Source: Diploptera punctata (taxonomy: Eukaryota; Arthropoda; Insecta; Blattodea; Blaberidae). From it: DNA of 64,000 nt. The notes under the pieces were generated by a model that was given only the letters and a program-made list of their open reading frames with translations, was not told the DNA's origin and did not search any database. How positions within the stretch are numbered: the first letter of the stretch is position 1; every line of letters begins with the position of its first letter. The DNA lies in the NCBI GenBank assembly GCA_030220185.1, contig JASPKZ010000422.1:1995001-2059000 (forward strand), in the 5' to 3' direction. Below, one piece after another: positions 22,543 through 34,790 of the stretch. Both the position numbers and the translations under genes were made by a program.

Positions 22543-24139
22543 AAAAGTAATGGGTTTTTCAAGGAAAATACCCTGTATGTAGCAAAATTTGTATAGATTA
22601 AAAAATGCTGGAAAGAGTAAATTCATTTACCTACCTTGGATGAAGTAGCCATAGCAAATAATATTATTAATTTTAATAAAACCATGGGAGTAATAAATTC
22701 AGTAATGAAACCTTCGCCAGACCAGAGAGATACCAGAATACGGTTATACAAAACCTTTGCAAGACCTGCACTTTGCTATGGCAGGAGGCATGGACTTTGA
22801 GGAAAGGAGAAGAGATAACTTCTAGTGAAATGAGATTCATGATATACAGCAGGATATACCAAATGGATGATATCTTGAAGGGACTATGTATAGAACTGGT
22901 CATTGAATACATATATAGATACCAGAACAACTGGATAAATCATTTGTCACGAATGAGTTCAGATAGAGTTCCCAAGGCCATGCTTCATTATTGTCCAACA
23001 GGGAAGAGATCTGTGGGCCATTCAAGGAAACGCTTGATACAAAATTCATCAGTGAGATCGTAACAGGCCTATAGGTCTAAGAGTTGGTTGGAAGAAGAAG
23101 TTATTTGGAAGATTTCATTTAAAATCTAGGGAAGATCGAAATATGAAAAATAGATTTAATAGTTCAAGGAAAACTACTTACTGTGTTGACGAGGGTATTT
23201 ATTTTTTTAAGTCATTTGAAACATAAATTGCTTGAAACATGCCTTAATTTTGCCCCAACCATCAATATATAAAATTTTGAAAAATTTAAATAGTAAAAAC
23301 AAAGATATTGCTAGAATAAATATAATTCCTCATGATAAATGGATTAATTATTATCAAAATTTATGGACAAGCAACTGTCCCTCTTTAAAGATACAAGAGC
23401 CAAATAATTTACAAAGAGACTTTATTTCCTTAGAAGAACTTCAAATAGCTTTAAAAAATATAAAGAGTAACAAAGATGAAATACCCACTGATCTATTTAA
23501 ACACTCCAGTCAACTATTTCTCAAAAGATATTTAAACTTATTGAATATCATATGGCAAGGAGAAAATCCACCTCAAGATTGGTCAAAATCATTAGTAATT
23601 CCAATATTTAAAAAAGGAGATAAGACCAATTGTGATAATTACAGAGGGATCAGCTTATTAAACTCTGGTTACAAAATTGATTCCACTGTTATTAAGAATA
23701 AATTATATAAATATTATGAAGATATACTTGGAGAAGAACAAAATGGCTTCCGGAAGGGTAGATCATGCTCTGATGGATATTTCACAATGCAAATTTTGAT
23801 GGAGAAACATTGTGAATTTAATATAGAAACACACTTGGCATTTATTGACTTTAAAAAAACCTTTGATAAAGTGAACAGAAGTCTGTTATTTGAAATTTTG
23901 ATGAAAGATCAGATCCCAAAGCAGATCATATATAATATTTTTAACATTTATATACTCTCATTGCAATAAAAATAAAAGAAAACATAACTCAGTGGAAAGA
24001 AATAAACTCAGGAGTCAGACAAGGTTGTGGCCTCTCCCCTCTACTTTTTAACATATATATGAATGCCATTGTAAAAGACTTTAGAGAAACAAAACACGGA
24101 AGTATCACCATCAATAGAAATTTAAAATTAGATATAATA

Positions 24140-24280
24140 ATATATATTTGAAGAGAAAAATTTTCGCCTAGACCGAGACTCGAACCCGGGACCCTTGGCT
24201 TTCCGGGCCAAGTGCTCTACCAACTGAGCTACCGAGGCGAGTTGCGATCTAGATGCAAATTTTTCTCTTATATATGTTTT
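24140..24280 (-). mobile_element. S4 tRNA-like element inside LINE, copy A
   Basis: The minus strand shows GCCTCGGTAGCTCAGTTGG (D-arm/A box), TAGAGCACTTGGC, then AAGCCAAGGGTC and the B box CGGGTTCGAGTCTCGG: a near-complete tRNA cloverleaf. It is followed by AAAATTTTTCTCTTCAAATA. The base before the anticodon is C rather than U, and it sits in a repeated insert, so I call it a SINE head. A partial inverted copy of the tail (AAATTTTTCTCTTATATAT at 24257-24277) lies on the other side. Confidence 0.75.
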
Positions 24281-24439
24281 AATTCCCTCATGCCAAATGC
24301 TTGAAACCATAGCTTCTATCTTTGCAAATGACGGCTTCTTAGTTAAGAAGACATTTATTGGGAATTTAACACTTCTTTATAGCCAGTAGGGCTTCTATTG
24401 AGGATTTTATTATTAATTTAACACTTCTCATTGAAGGAT

Positions 24440-24547
24440 AAATTATATTTGAAGAGAAAAATTTTCACCTAGACCGAGACTCGAACCCGGGACCCTTGGC
24501 TTTCCAGGACAAGTGCTCTACCAACTGAGCTACTGAGGCGAGTTGCG
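24440..24547 (-). mobile_element. S4 tRNA-like element inside LINE, copy B
   Basis: A second copy almost identical to 24145-24248 (about five differences), same orientation, 300 bp away. Its right edge ACTCGCC/GTTGCGAT abuts the resumed LINE frame at ATGTTTGCAGATGATC. The two copies plus the 190-bp spacer probably arrived as one composite insertion. Confidence 0.75.
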
Positions 24548-25344
24548 ATGTTTGCAGATGATCTTGTTTTACTAGCAACATCTGAAGATGATCTACAATG
24601 GTCAGTACATAATTTAAATTTGATAGCCCAGAAATATTCAATGGAAATATCTACCAATAAAACTAAAATAATGGCCTTTTGTGGAAAATCCCCAATACCA
24701 AGCAAAATTTGTTTAAATAACAAAATTTTAGAGAGAGTTAATGAGTTTACTTATTTAGGATATAAACTCTCTTTTGCTGAAAATTTGGATTTATCAGAGA
24801 AAATTGTGAAATTCAACAAATCAATGGGAATCATGCAAAAATCAACTCATACTCGTCTTTATCAAATAATGGCTCGACCAGTCCTATGTTATGGGAGTGA
24901 AGCGAGGACTATAAGGACGAGAGATGAAAGGAGACTAACAGCTTGTGAGATGGAATTTATGCGCCGAACAGCTGGCTACACCAAATGGGATCGAAAGAAA
25001 AATGTAGATATCCTTCAAGAACTTAATGTGTCACCAATACTGGACTACATCTCCAGATATCAGCTAAACTGGAAGGAACATGTCTCAAGAATGGTTAGAT
25101 CCAGGATCCCCAAGGCAATAATGAACTACTGTCCAAATGGGAAACGGTCACTTGGTTGACCTATGAAAAGATTGCACGAAAACCGCTTTCTCAGGCCATA
25201 ACAGTTCTTCTAGGACTAATATCTGGCAGGATGATGACGATGACAAATTGTCTAGATTTAGACAACACGAAGAAGAGAAATATGACAGAAGCAGACATGC
25301 AAGACCGGGAAGTGTGGAAGAAAAAAGTTGTGTATTTTGGTTGA

Positions 25345-26140
25345 GGATAGCTGTGTAGATAACAGAAACAATCCTGAAATAAATAAATTGTTCTTTACCT
25401 TAATGCTATTTAATAAAAATAATAAGGAAGAAATCAAAATACTCTCAGAAAAACTGTGATTTATATCTTATGTAAATTAACATCATAGATTTTTCTGTCA
25501 CCGTTATGTGCAGAAAAAAAAAATTATTTTGCACACTTTTTTATTTCTGGAAATGGGTTTTAGCACAGTTACGTTTGTATTTTTGGAATTATTGTTGAAA
25601 ATATTGTTTCAAAATTTGTTGAAATCCACTTTCTTAAAACATTTTTATTGTTGCCACATTTTATTGAAATTACGGTTATTATTTATTTATAAATTTCTTA
25701 GTGCTATTTAATTTTCTTAATCTGTTAAGTTATGATTTTAAGTATTTGTGATTGTGTTATGAATATTCTGAGAATCACTATAAATGTATATGTGCAAGTC
25801 GTCATTTTGTACTGATATTAGGTTGGGTAGTTTTTCAGAAATGTTTGAAAACACTATTAGATTGTCATCAATATGGGTTGTTTTATGTCAATGGGGTTTC
25901 TAAGATCCACACCATTAAAATCTTTCTCTAAACATATTAAAATGTAATGTTTAATACCATCTGTTTAACATCTTAAACTGAACATAAATCACATCTTTAT
26001 GTGTGTGTGTGTACATATTTTTAACTGCCATAAAAGTTGTGTAAATTCTCATTAAAATGCATTAGAAGCTACCAGACAACACTGATAGTGATGACTATCT
26101 TCTTCTGACCATAAATAGAATTGTATATGAGGAAGAATTA
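25345..26140. other. AT-rich, short (GT)n at 26000-26012
   Basis: No gene recognised. It contains a 13-bp GT run and T-rich sequence. Confidence 0.45.
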
Positions 26141-26147
26141 ACATTTG

Positions 26148-26245
26148 CATCTGAAATAGTGTAATGGTTTGCACATTAATTTACAGAACTTTAGGGTTTT
26201 GGGTTCAAATCCTGATTGAGGCATTCATTTTTCTTTTCAAAGTAA
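26148..26245 (+). mobile_element. SINE family S4 copy
   Basis: AATAGTGTAATGGTTTGCAC (A-box-like), GGGTTTTGGGTTCAAATCCT (B box), then GAGGCATTCATTTTTCTTTT and CAAAG: the S4 tail. It is a pseudo-tRNA head. Confidence 0.65.
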
Positions 26246-26479
26246 TAAGATTAAGCATACAGATGTATCCTTTGAATGTACCAAGATTTGTGAGTAGTGC
26301 TATTTTAAAAACAACTAGGATAATATAAACTTCATGCATATTAAGTGTGATGGCACATTAGAGTAATTGAATATCATAAAAATTGTCTTGCATAATCTTT
26401 CTTTTACTTATGAATCTGTAAATTACACAATTTCCTGTTACTTCTTCACTTTATCCCCAGATTAATATCACTAATTTTT

Positions 26480-26760
26480 TTTAAAAGTTGACACTGGTAA
26501 TGTAACAGTTACCATGCTCGTCTCCGGTTCCAAAGTTCACAGATTCAAACGTTTGTCGGTCAGTGGATTTTTTGTGGCGTAAAAATCCTGAGTATGGGTT
26601 CCTTTGGAAGGGAACTAAAGCTGTAGGTCACATGTTGTAGATTTATGGAACATAAAACAAACTCAAGTCTGAAAAAAAGAGATCTCTGAGCAGAATTTGT
26701 TGGCACTTTCATACTCAAGTTTGAATTGCAATACTAATGGCTATTAAAAAGTCATTAAAT
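26480..26760 (+). mobile_element. SINE family S2, diverged copy
   Basis: CTCGTCTCCGGTTCCAAAG and a B-box-like ACAGATTCAAACGTTTG are followed by CAGTGGATTTTTTGTGGCG, AAAAATCCTGAGTATGGG, CTCAAGTCTGAAAAAAAGAG and TCTCTGAGCAGAATTTG. These correspond to the S2 body at 34450-34620. Confidence 0.6.
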
Positions 26761-29700
26761 GATAACAATTTAATGGAAGGCTGATTAGCAGCAAGGTTTT
26801 AATTTAAAAGATATATTTGATCTGAATTTTTGGACACTTTTTAAAATACTTAAAAATGTGCTTTAAAGCTTTGATTGATTTATTCTGAAAACAAGTGGCC
26901 TTTTTGTCCAGTTAAGAGTCTTATTGCTTTTAAATTTTTAAAATAATATCCAACATTAATATATAACATATTTCCAAGAAGATTGAATCTTTATCAATAC
27001 CATTTTCTACCTTAACCATTTTCTTTATTAATGTTTTAGAATTTAAGCTACAAATAAATCAACTTTTAGCCTCTATTATGGAGTTTGTTTATTAAACATT
27101 TATAAAATTATGTAAAAATTGGTTAAAATTTTTCTAATTGTTCTTGTTTTATTATATGTTAATTATTATGTCACGGATAGCCATTACAAGGTCCATAACA
27201 GACTCTTGAGGGTTAGTAAACCATCACTAATATGAAAAAATACATTTAGAATTGGACCATTATAAAGAATAGACGCTCACTACTTGAAAATGCTCAGATG
27301 TTCTGGACTGACTGTAGAAGGAGGGAAGAGAAATCACTGATTCACATTATTAAAATAATTTTTAACTTGAAACTATATGATTTACATACACAACTTTTAC
27401 AAATAATATTAATACCTTTCTTTTAAGACCTTTATTTATGCCTACATAATGCCTTGTTTCTGCAACTAAATTAGGCTCAAACATGCTTATATAACATATA
27501 GCATTTTAATTATTTTCTTTTACATCTGCTCTTATATAATATATATATATATAATATATATATATATATTATACTGTTATTCTGATTTGTGTTAATTTAT
27601 TTTATATTGTACATAAAATGGCTGCCCTTTTTACAAAAAAATCTTATAGAATTAAATAATTGTTAAGAAATAGAGATGTAAAATACCAGATGTAACCTTT
27701 GAATCTTTCCGATGGTCTTGAATTTTTAAATTAACTAGTTGAACATATTTTCTTTTTTGTAGGAAATATACAAGATAATTGGAAAGATTAATTTTGTACT
27801 ATGTTTTATTCGCTTTGTATAGGTTAAGTTTGGTATTTATTAAGTTTATTAGAGTTAAGGCTTAACTTCTCCTTGTGCAGATATCCAACTGATCCAATAT
27901 AATAGTCTAACATTGATACGATATCCATAAATGTGGACATGCTGATGAAAAAGAATTCTGCTTTTAGTTCAGTACTTAAATACATTTTAGATTTTAAAAT
28001 TATAATTCTTTCAGGAATGCACTTCACAATTTCTCTTTATTCTTTCATTTTTTATTTCTATATGAATTACAGTATGCATTTCTGTATCTCTTATCTTTGA
28101 GAAATATAAGAGTTAATATTCTTAATCTTGGCATCTTATTAAATTTTTTTAAGTTTTGTGCAAAACTGTAGTTTTGAAATTTATATTAAATTTTTTTGAT
28201 ATTGAAAAATTATAGGTTATCATAAATGTCTTTTAAAAAAAACTTAGTTTCACTGCTTCTTATAATGTATATCAGAATTTATTCGGATGGTTTTTAATCT
28301 CTAATGCAGTAGTTGTGAAAGTTTCATAGATATTATTTATACCACAACAGTGCTGGGATTTATTTTTTGTAGTTTCTACAGTTTGATCAGTAGATTGCAC
28401 CACATGTTCAACTAGTGTTAATTTTGTTGATGCCACAAATGAAAATTGAATCAACATGACTTCTCAAATTAATTAAATTTCAACTTTTAATTTGTACATT
28501 CTTATGTGCTATTTTTTTTATTTCAAAATATATTTGAATTCTGGATCTGCTTTAGATCTTTTTTCTTCTATAGTTATTCTTACTTCCAAGATTCCATTAT
28601 GCAAAGTGATGGGTTCTTTTTCATAAACAAATACATGTTACTCTATTACATTATGAGATTACTTTTAACAAATTTATTAATAAAATTAAATTTTTAAAGG
28701 ACTTTTTAGAATATCAGAATTTTATTATCTAGTTCAATGTGTAGTCTTCCAAATGAAGAAAACAGAAATTTTATTAAAGACAAAGTTAACTAGTTTTTAT
28801 GTTTTAAATTTGCTGAAGAGAAGTTTATGCCATTTTGGAAAAGAAAGAAAAGTGATGCGTGGCAACCTTGGAGCTCCGTTGTCGTCTCAAAGTCTGTTGT
28901 ATTGTGATGAAGAAGTACAAAAAAATCTCCTATTTGTTATTGATTACAACTGTACTATGTGTTAAAACCCGCACTTGCTCCTGGGACTTAATAAGACGGA
29001 ATCAGCAGGCAGGCAGATTTAACAATATTTTGTAAAAAAATAAAGGTAAATGAAAAATGCACACAAATGGAAGGCTTAAAAGACTGTAAAGCAATGAGTT
29101 TTCTTTCTGCGTGCAAAAAATGTGCAATTATTTTTTGTACTTTGTGGTTGTGAACTGAAAGTGTTTGGGAATGCAGCAGTTGTTTTGATAAAGTAAACCA
29201 AAGCACATTTGTAAATGATGTACAGAAGACATAAGAATAGGTTAGTTGGTTAGAGTTTTGGGAGAAAAACATTTTTTTTACGTAGTGTTGAAGATGAAAA
29301 AAATCGAAGACAAAATGAAATAAAAAAATACACAATTGAGCAACTGGACTGCATTAGACTGTTTTAAAAAAATTAGTGAAGAAAGTGTAGAAAAAAGTAC
29401 ACCCACTGAAGAATATTGTAAATTTGGTTGAATATTTTTGTATACATATTCTTAACCGGTCCAATGCCGACTTGGGTCGGTTTGACACGTGTTATTTTTT
29501 CTAGCCTGCCTGACCGAAATGGGTCAAGTGTGCTTACTGTATAGATAAAAAGAAAAGCTATTTGTATCTTCATGTAAGTAATAACAATTGTTCTCCTTCC
29601 TCATTGCCTCTTGATTATTGTATACACAACAGTTTCATTTTTATGTCGCATTTTTTATTGGAGTTGACAGATATACCATGTGGTAAGTGTCATGTCTCCT

Positions 29701-30782
29701 CTGCTTTTTTCTTTTGCATCCCTGTACCTTTCTATCACCCTTGCCTTTATTAATTATAACCTCTGCTTCCGTTCATTAGAACGGTCATCATTGTGTTCAG
29801 TCTTGCGTGCGGAGCGTTTGTACTCAGTCTGGTCAGTTTTAAACCTTCATCCATTACTTTGGGAAGTGCGTGTCTACGACAACAAATTTTTTAAGTTCCT
29901 GTAAGTGAAAAAGTGTACAGTTTTGTAACGTTGCTAATCTATATATATATATGTCATTGCACGCACTTTCCCATTGCCCGCTCGCCCAAAAGATAGTTTT
30001 AAAAAAAGGTGCACGGACTCATTTTCTTTTTGCATACACTGTTACCTGGCATTTAAATGACACTTGAATTTGTGTTTTTTTTTTGTACATGAACTATGTT
30101 ATAGTTTGTATGATGTCACGGAATCTAGAGAGGCCCAGGAAAAAAATATTTAATTTTTTTTCCTGCCAAGGGATTTTTATTAGTTATTAATAATAAAGTT
30201 GATAATAACAAAAAGTACTGTTTTTTGCTAAACACGATTTTGTTTGGCTGATTATTTTTTTTGCAAAATGTTAATATCAAATTTTTGCCATTGCAAAAGC
30301 CATACCGGCAATAAAAATTATAATATTGTGCAAACATTAGTTTCCTTAGATCTTCCTATCCAGAGATCTCTATATTTAAAATATATCATCTAGGCCTACA
30401 TCATACCTGAGATTCTCTCTGTGGTAACAAATCACATTCTTTTTGTATACTATGCTTACATTGAAACCTCTCCGAGAGTTTTTCCCTCTTTAAATCATCT
30501 TGTAGGAGGATTCATAAAGCTGGTTCTATTCTTTGTAACTATTTTGCCTTCTTCTTCTCTCAATGTAATTTTTTTAAATTCATTCTTATTTTAAAACAAA
30601 ACATGAACTTAGAAAGTAAAACTAGGTCATGTAAACATGTGTAAGAAAAAAAAACACTGACAACGAGAGTGAATAAAAGGGCTTTGTATTGTGACAGAAT
30701 AATTTTGACATCCAAGATGTATAATGGGTAAAATAGAAGTGCTGGAGATACCATTTTTTAAGAATGTCCTAAAATGTTAAGC
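26761..30782. other. Four kilobases of AT-rich DNA without a supported gene
   Basis: I recognise only an (AT)n run at 27534-27571 and two patches of more mixed composition. One (29430-29535) contains CCGACTTGGGTCGG and GACCGAAATGGGTCAAG. The other is 29770-30010. Open frames up to 115 codons show no domains. Whether this belongs to a transcribed 3' region of the gene ending at 15479 cannot be told. Confidence 0.4.
27534..27571. repeat. (AT)n microsatellite
   Basis: Alternating AT with two small interruptions, self-complementary. Confidence 0.9.
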
Positions 30783-30795
30783 AGAAAAGTCACAT

Positions 30796-31375
30796 GAAGA
30801 ATATGTCAGTTAATGCATCATTAATAACCAATAAGAAATTGAACACCCCAGATAGTAAAAATATCTGGAATTTATCAAATTAGTTGTAGAGACTGCAATA
30901 AAGTATACATAGGAAACAAAAAAAAAAAGAGAGAAAGGAATTTGGGCACTTGCACAAAGGAACACTTTAGAAATATTAAAAATGGTGAAATTGAAAAATC
31001 AGCGATTGCAGCACATAGTTTGTTGGAGAGTCATGAAATTGAAAAAAGGGCCAAACTTCTAAAACATTTGGAAAAACCTTTAGGATTGACAGTTTGGGAG
31101 AAGAACAAATTTAAATCCATGAATTTTGAAATTCCTGATGAATGGGACCTGATCTCGAAGTTCATCAAATCAACACCAGATGGCAATGTTGTAGATGGAG
31201 ATTCCAACAAAAATCTGGTAGTCATAATGTCGGTTGAAAATGGGAAGGATGTTTCCTCTCGAAAACTGCAGTTCCCGTGTTTAAGAAAACATAAACTATG
31301 AGGTAAGATATAAAAAAAAAACTCATTCTTCTTGAATGAAAACCTCATAATGTTACTTCCCATATTTAACTATGA
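30796..31375 (+). mobile_element. Penelope-like element, single 5'-truncated copy (PLE-5)
   Basis: Bounded by an exact 13-bp duplication AGAAAAGTCACAT (30783-30795, 31376-31388). The insert begins within the GIY-YIG domain and ends with GAGGTAAGATATAAAAAA, CTCATTCTTC and the tail AACCTCATAATGTTACTTCC. It is the only one of the duplication-flanked PLEs here without an inverted partner. Confidence 0.85.
30942..31301 (+). pseudogene. PLE GIY-YIG endonuclease C-terminal part
   Basis: Just upstream, in another frame, GIYQISCRDCNKVYIG (the GIY...YIG pair) is visible around 30868-30916. This 119-codon frame continues with EHFRNIKNGEIEKSAIAAHS, then GLTVWEKNKFKSMNFEIPDE. The order and residues match the intact PLE protein at 41552-42961 (KEHLRNVKKGEVDKSAVAAH; LTVWEKIHIQ). 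A shift in an A-run near 30920 separates the halves. The hammerhead region near 31230-31290 is degenerate (GAAAACTGCAGTT remains). Confidence 0.75.
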
Positions 31376-31388
31376 AGAAAAGTCACAT

Positions 31389-31998
31389 CCAACCCTCCCA
31401 GTAAATTATACAAGTTAGAACAAAATAGGACATGATAAAGAATAAGAATAATTTTATTTTGAGACACTTGAACTTTTTGTTCATATTGCTTCTTTTGGTA
31501 TTGATCTTTTGGTATATAGCAGTAAGTCAATTTAAGTTAGTATAGATAAACTATAGTTTCTTGTTGGAGATTTCATGGAAGTATACAAGTCTTTTAGAAG
31601 TTAAAAACAAGAGGAAAATTTAAGGAACTTCCCAAGAACAGAGTTGGAAAAGTTTTCTGACAGCCCCAAGTTCAACTTGCAGTGGAACTATTAATGCGAT
31701 CATATTGAAACTTACCTTGAAATTAATGTTAGAACAGATGTCTAGTAAGAACCTTTTATACAAAAAATCAGCTGCAGTTTTGTAATTGAGGCTGGAAAGT
31801 TCCTTTACAAAGCAGCGAGACTGCAGTAGGTGAGCTCAAGCAGTGATAAGTTATGGTATAGTGGGAATGCTATATTGGAGCTGTACGATCATCCTTACAG
31901 TTTAACTATGATGTATTATTTCTGACTGTTTCCTCTTTACTTGCACAAATAAGAGAGATAAGCAAGGGTGCAAAAATAGCACGCTACAATATCATACT
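31389..31998. other. Unassigned sequence between PLE insertions
   Basis: No frame or repeat recognised. Composition is slightly more mixed around 31640-31900. Confidence 0.4.
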
Positions 31999-32109
31999 AT
32001 TATATGACTTTTTTTAGTATAATAAATGTAGGAATTTTAACATTATGAGGTTTTCTTAATAAGAATCAAATGAATCATGAATTCTTCTTACCTCTTACAT
32101 CTATGTTTT

Positions 32110-33300
32110 TTTAAACACAGCACTGCAGTATCGGGGAAACATCTCCGTCGTCAGCTGTTTTCACAACTGTCAATTTTTTTCTTTTGCCGATAATTATCCA
32201 AACTACCATCTGGTGTACTTTTGAAAGGGTAATTTTCTTAACTGCCATCTGGTGTATTTTTGAAGAACAAGCTTGGTTCGTCCGGAATCTCAAAGTTCAT
32301 GGTTCTAGTATAGTTTTTTGAATATATATCTTGTCCCAAACTGTTAATTCCAAAGGTTTAGATAGATGTTCCAAAAGTTTTGCTTCTTTTTCAATTCTAT
32401 GATTCTCTAATAAACTATGTGCTGCTATAACTGATTTTTCAATTTCACCATTTTTTATATTTCTAAAGTGTTCTTTTTTACGAGTTTCTAAGTTTGTTTT
32501 TTGTTTTTCCTATATATAATTTATTGCAATCTTTGCAATTAATTTGACTATTTAACTCATGCCCCAAATGGGAGTCAATGACCAATCACATTTCAATGAT
32601 TTCTGTTTTACAACCAATCAGAGTCGTGTTTCACCAAATATTTATCAGTGTTATAATTACCATATTAAAGAAAGCTCCTCCTTACAATATTGCGTTCCTT
32701 TGGCAATAAATAGTATGATCTGGTTGCAGTGATAAACAAATGAAGCAGTAGAAGCGTACCTATCGTTTCTCATTTGTTTTCAAACATCGCCGTTTACATT
32801 AAATATATAAATATTTTAAAATAACTATAGTTAAATAATGATTTGTGAGTAAACAGCTTAATTTTATTCGTTAAATAGTCCTAACAAATGCCACTCTTGA
32901 TTTCCAAATTCTCTAGATAAATTCACTCCTCACTTCGTGAGTCGTGAATTTATCGATAATTTGGAAATCACTCGTGGCATTACTTATGATAAATTCCACA
33001 TTTTTTGTTGTCTGGGGTGTTAACTTTTTTATTAGTTATCAGAAGATTACCCAGGCTGAATTTGTTAATTGTAGCCAATGTTATATTACATTTTTTGAAA
33101 ATCTTTTGAAATTTGTTATGAACTTGTGGATGGTAAGTGAATTTCTTGAATTTTTCATCTTTCTTGGAATCATGTTGCAGAGTAACCTTTTTTTGTTGTT
33201 TAAATTTCTTTAATTTATTCTTTATTATGTCTTCATCAAAACCATTTATTTTAGCAATGTGTACAATATGATTATATTCATTATCAAAATCTTCTACATT
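32110..33300 (-). pseudogene. PLE-6 left-arm coding remnant
   Basis: The minus strand reads NGFDEDIIKNKLKKFKQQKK and KFKKFTYHPQVHNKFQKIF from 33270 to 33090, then stops. After the 439-bp insert it resumes in the GIY-YIG tail (LELTVWDKIYIQ-like words near 32330, MNFEIPDEPS near 32290). It retains 16 codons missing from the right arm (between NVE and GFDEDI). Confidence 0.7.
32548..32986. mobile_element. Hairpin-bearing MITE-like element, copy 1 (in PLE-6)
   Basis: The element interrupts a PLE arm whose uninterrupted twin (33910-33950) shows the empty site. It is flanked by TGA on both sides (32545-32547, 32987-32989), while the empty site has one TGA, so a 3-bp duplication is likely. The ends CTATTTAACTCATGCC and, complemented, ATAAGTAATGCC are weak inverted repeats. 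Near the right end 32888-32977 folds into a long hairpin (TGCCACTCTTGATTTCCAAA pairing with its near-complement). It has no coding capacity. Confidence 0.75.
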
Positions 33301-33305
33301 AAGGG

Positions 33306-34330
33306 AATATTTATTAATTTATTTATGGGCTATCTTGAATCACATATCACCAATGCTTACCTTTGGATTTTTAAGTGTTGGTATAGATACGTGGATGATA
33401 TCACTGTAATTGATGCAAAATACATTCAAAATGCATTAAAATTGCTTAATCTTCAAGATGAGTCAGTAAAATTAACTATTGAAATAGAACAAGATCCCAT
33501 TTTTAGACTTGTACTTAATTAGAAATGAACAACTGAAAAAAATTGAATTTAATATTCATAGAAAAGACACTCATACAGATAATTACATAAAATCTTCAGG
33601 ATTTAATCATGTTTCACATAAACATGCAATTTCCAATAGTCTATTATACAGATTAATAAATATTCCACTTAATGTAGAAGGTTTTGATGAAGACATAATA
33701 AAGAATAAATTAAAGAAATTTAAACAACAAAAAAAGGTTACTCTGCAACATGATTCCAAGAAAGATGAAAAATTCAAGAAATTCACTTACCATCCACAAG
33801 TTCATAACAAATTTCAAAAAATGTAATATAACATTGGCTACAATAAACAAATTCAGCCTGGGTAATCTTCTGATAACTAATAAAAAAGTTAACACCCCAG
33901 ACAACAAAAAATGTGGAATTTATCAAATTAATTGCAAAGATTGCAATAAATTATATATAGGAAAAACAAAAAACAAACTTAGAAACTTGTAAAAAAGAAC
34001 ACTTTAGAAATATAAAAAATGGAGAAATTGAAAAAGAAGCAAATCTTTTGAAACATCGTATCTACATAACTTAATCTATCTAAACCTTTGGAATTAACAG
34101 TTTGGGAAAAGATATATATTCAAAATAACTATACTAGAACCATGAACTTCGAGATTCCGGACAAAACCAAGCTTGATTACAAAGTTCTTCAAAAATACAC
34201 CAGATGGCAGTTTAGAAAATTACTCCTTCAAAAGTACACCAGATGGCAGTTTGGATGATTACCGACAAAATAAATAATTGACAGTCGTGAAAACAGCTGA
34301 TGATGGTGAAGATGTTTCTCCGATACTGTG
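33306..34330 (+). pseudogene. PLE-6 right-arm RT and GIY-YIG remnant
   Basis: The frame at 33259-33522 contains INLFMGYLESHITNAYLW and RYVDDITVIDAKYIQNALKL (YVDD is the RT catalytic box). The next frame (33509-33826) has YIKSSGFNHVSHKHAISNS and KFKKFTYHPQVHNKFQKM. A third (33840-33992) has CGIYQINCKDCNKLYIGKTK, the GIY-YIG motif. At least three shifts break it. The hammerhead site at 34270-34320 has GATA in place of GAAA. Confidence 0.8.
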
Positions 34331-34397
34331 GTGCTGTGTTTAAAAAATATAGATGTATGAGGTAAGAAGAATTCACAATTCATTTGAATCTTAATTA

Positions 34398-34790
34398 TAT
34401 TGGCCATGGTGGACTAGTGTTTATGCTCCTTGCCTCTGGTCACAGGTTCAAACCCGGCCGGGGTCAATGGATTTTTTAGGATGGAAAAATCCAAGGAGCA
34501 AGTCCTCCAGGAGGGACTTTAAGCCGTGGATCCCGAGTCTGAAGATTTTCAGGCTCATAAGAGATCCTTAAGCTTGAATGAGAAGGTCTCTAAGCAAAAT
34601 TTACCGAAATTTTCCTGTCCTAGTACTACCTTGATTTCCTAGATGTCAGTATGAGGCGGAACGCTGACCACAGACCACTCAAGTGACATCTATACGAAAC
34701 AAGTGTAACTAAATTAGTATGGTTCAAATTCTTCCCTGTAGGGGAGAACACCTAAATCTCTGTTAAGGGAAAACATGGGCTTACAAGAAG
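34398..34790 (+). mobile_element. SINE family S2, best-preserved copy
   Basis: GCTCCTTGCCTCTGGTCACA and the B box GGTTCAAACCCGGCCGGGG are followed by a body with AAATCCAAGGAGCAAGTCCT, CCAGGAGGGACTTTAAGCC and GAGGCGGAACGCTGACCAC. It lies between AATTATAT repeats (34390-34397 region and 34791-34798), a probable short target duplication. The last 140 bp reappear alone at 55796-55945. Confidence 0.8.

Larger units (their letters stand above)
22025..23100 (+). pseudogene. Non-LTR retrotransposon ORF2 fragment, split by PLE-4
   Basis: Starting at 22030 the frame reads GVSQGCPLSSHLF (RT block 4), then YMNQIVREWREQ. The catalytic FADD region is destroyed (FTD followed by a stop). KIITEKTKVMG is cut at 22302 by the PLE-4 palindrome and resumes after 22554. 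Later pieces are TREIPEYGYTKPLQ, LHFAMAGGMDFEERRR and RYQNNWINHLSRMSSDRVPK. The 3' end GATCGTAACAGGCC ... TTGGAAGAAGAAG is shared with the LINE ends at 38151 and 40602. It is non-functional. Confidence 0.8.
23232..25190 (+). pseudogene. Non-LTR retrotransposon reverse transcriptase (ORF2), interrupted
   Basis: Frame one (23232-23969, 245 codons) carries LVIPIFKKGDKTNCDNYRGI (RT block 2), GEEQNGFRKGRSCSDGYF and AFIDFKKTFDKV (block A with the first catalytic D). A shift near 23945 leads to INSGVRQGCGLSPLLFNIYM (block B). The copy is then split at about 24138-24547 by tRNA-like inserts and resumes with MFADDLVLLATSEDDLQ (FADD catalytic box). The C-terminal block has SKICLNNK, ARPVLCYGSEARTIR and GRR-type NYCPNGKRSLG at 25159. 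The endonuclease domain is not visible upstream, so the copy is 5'-truncated. It looks young apart from one shift and the insert. I do not assign a clade. Confidence 0.85.

Noticed and set aside
22268..22562. Paired frames of 65 and 73 codons on both strands
   Set aside because: Near-identical because both read the arms of the PLE-4 palindrome. Not genes.
24163..24240. Possible functional tRNA gene
   Set aside because: A near-complete cloverleaf, but the base before the anticodon is not U. The unit is duplicated inside a LINE and has the S4 tail, so it is a SINE head.
31031..31363. 110-codon minus-strand frame over PLE-5
   Set aside because: Antisense of the endonuclease tail of the plus-strand PLE copy.
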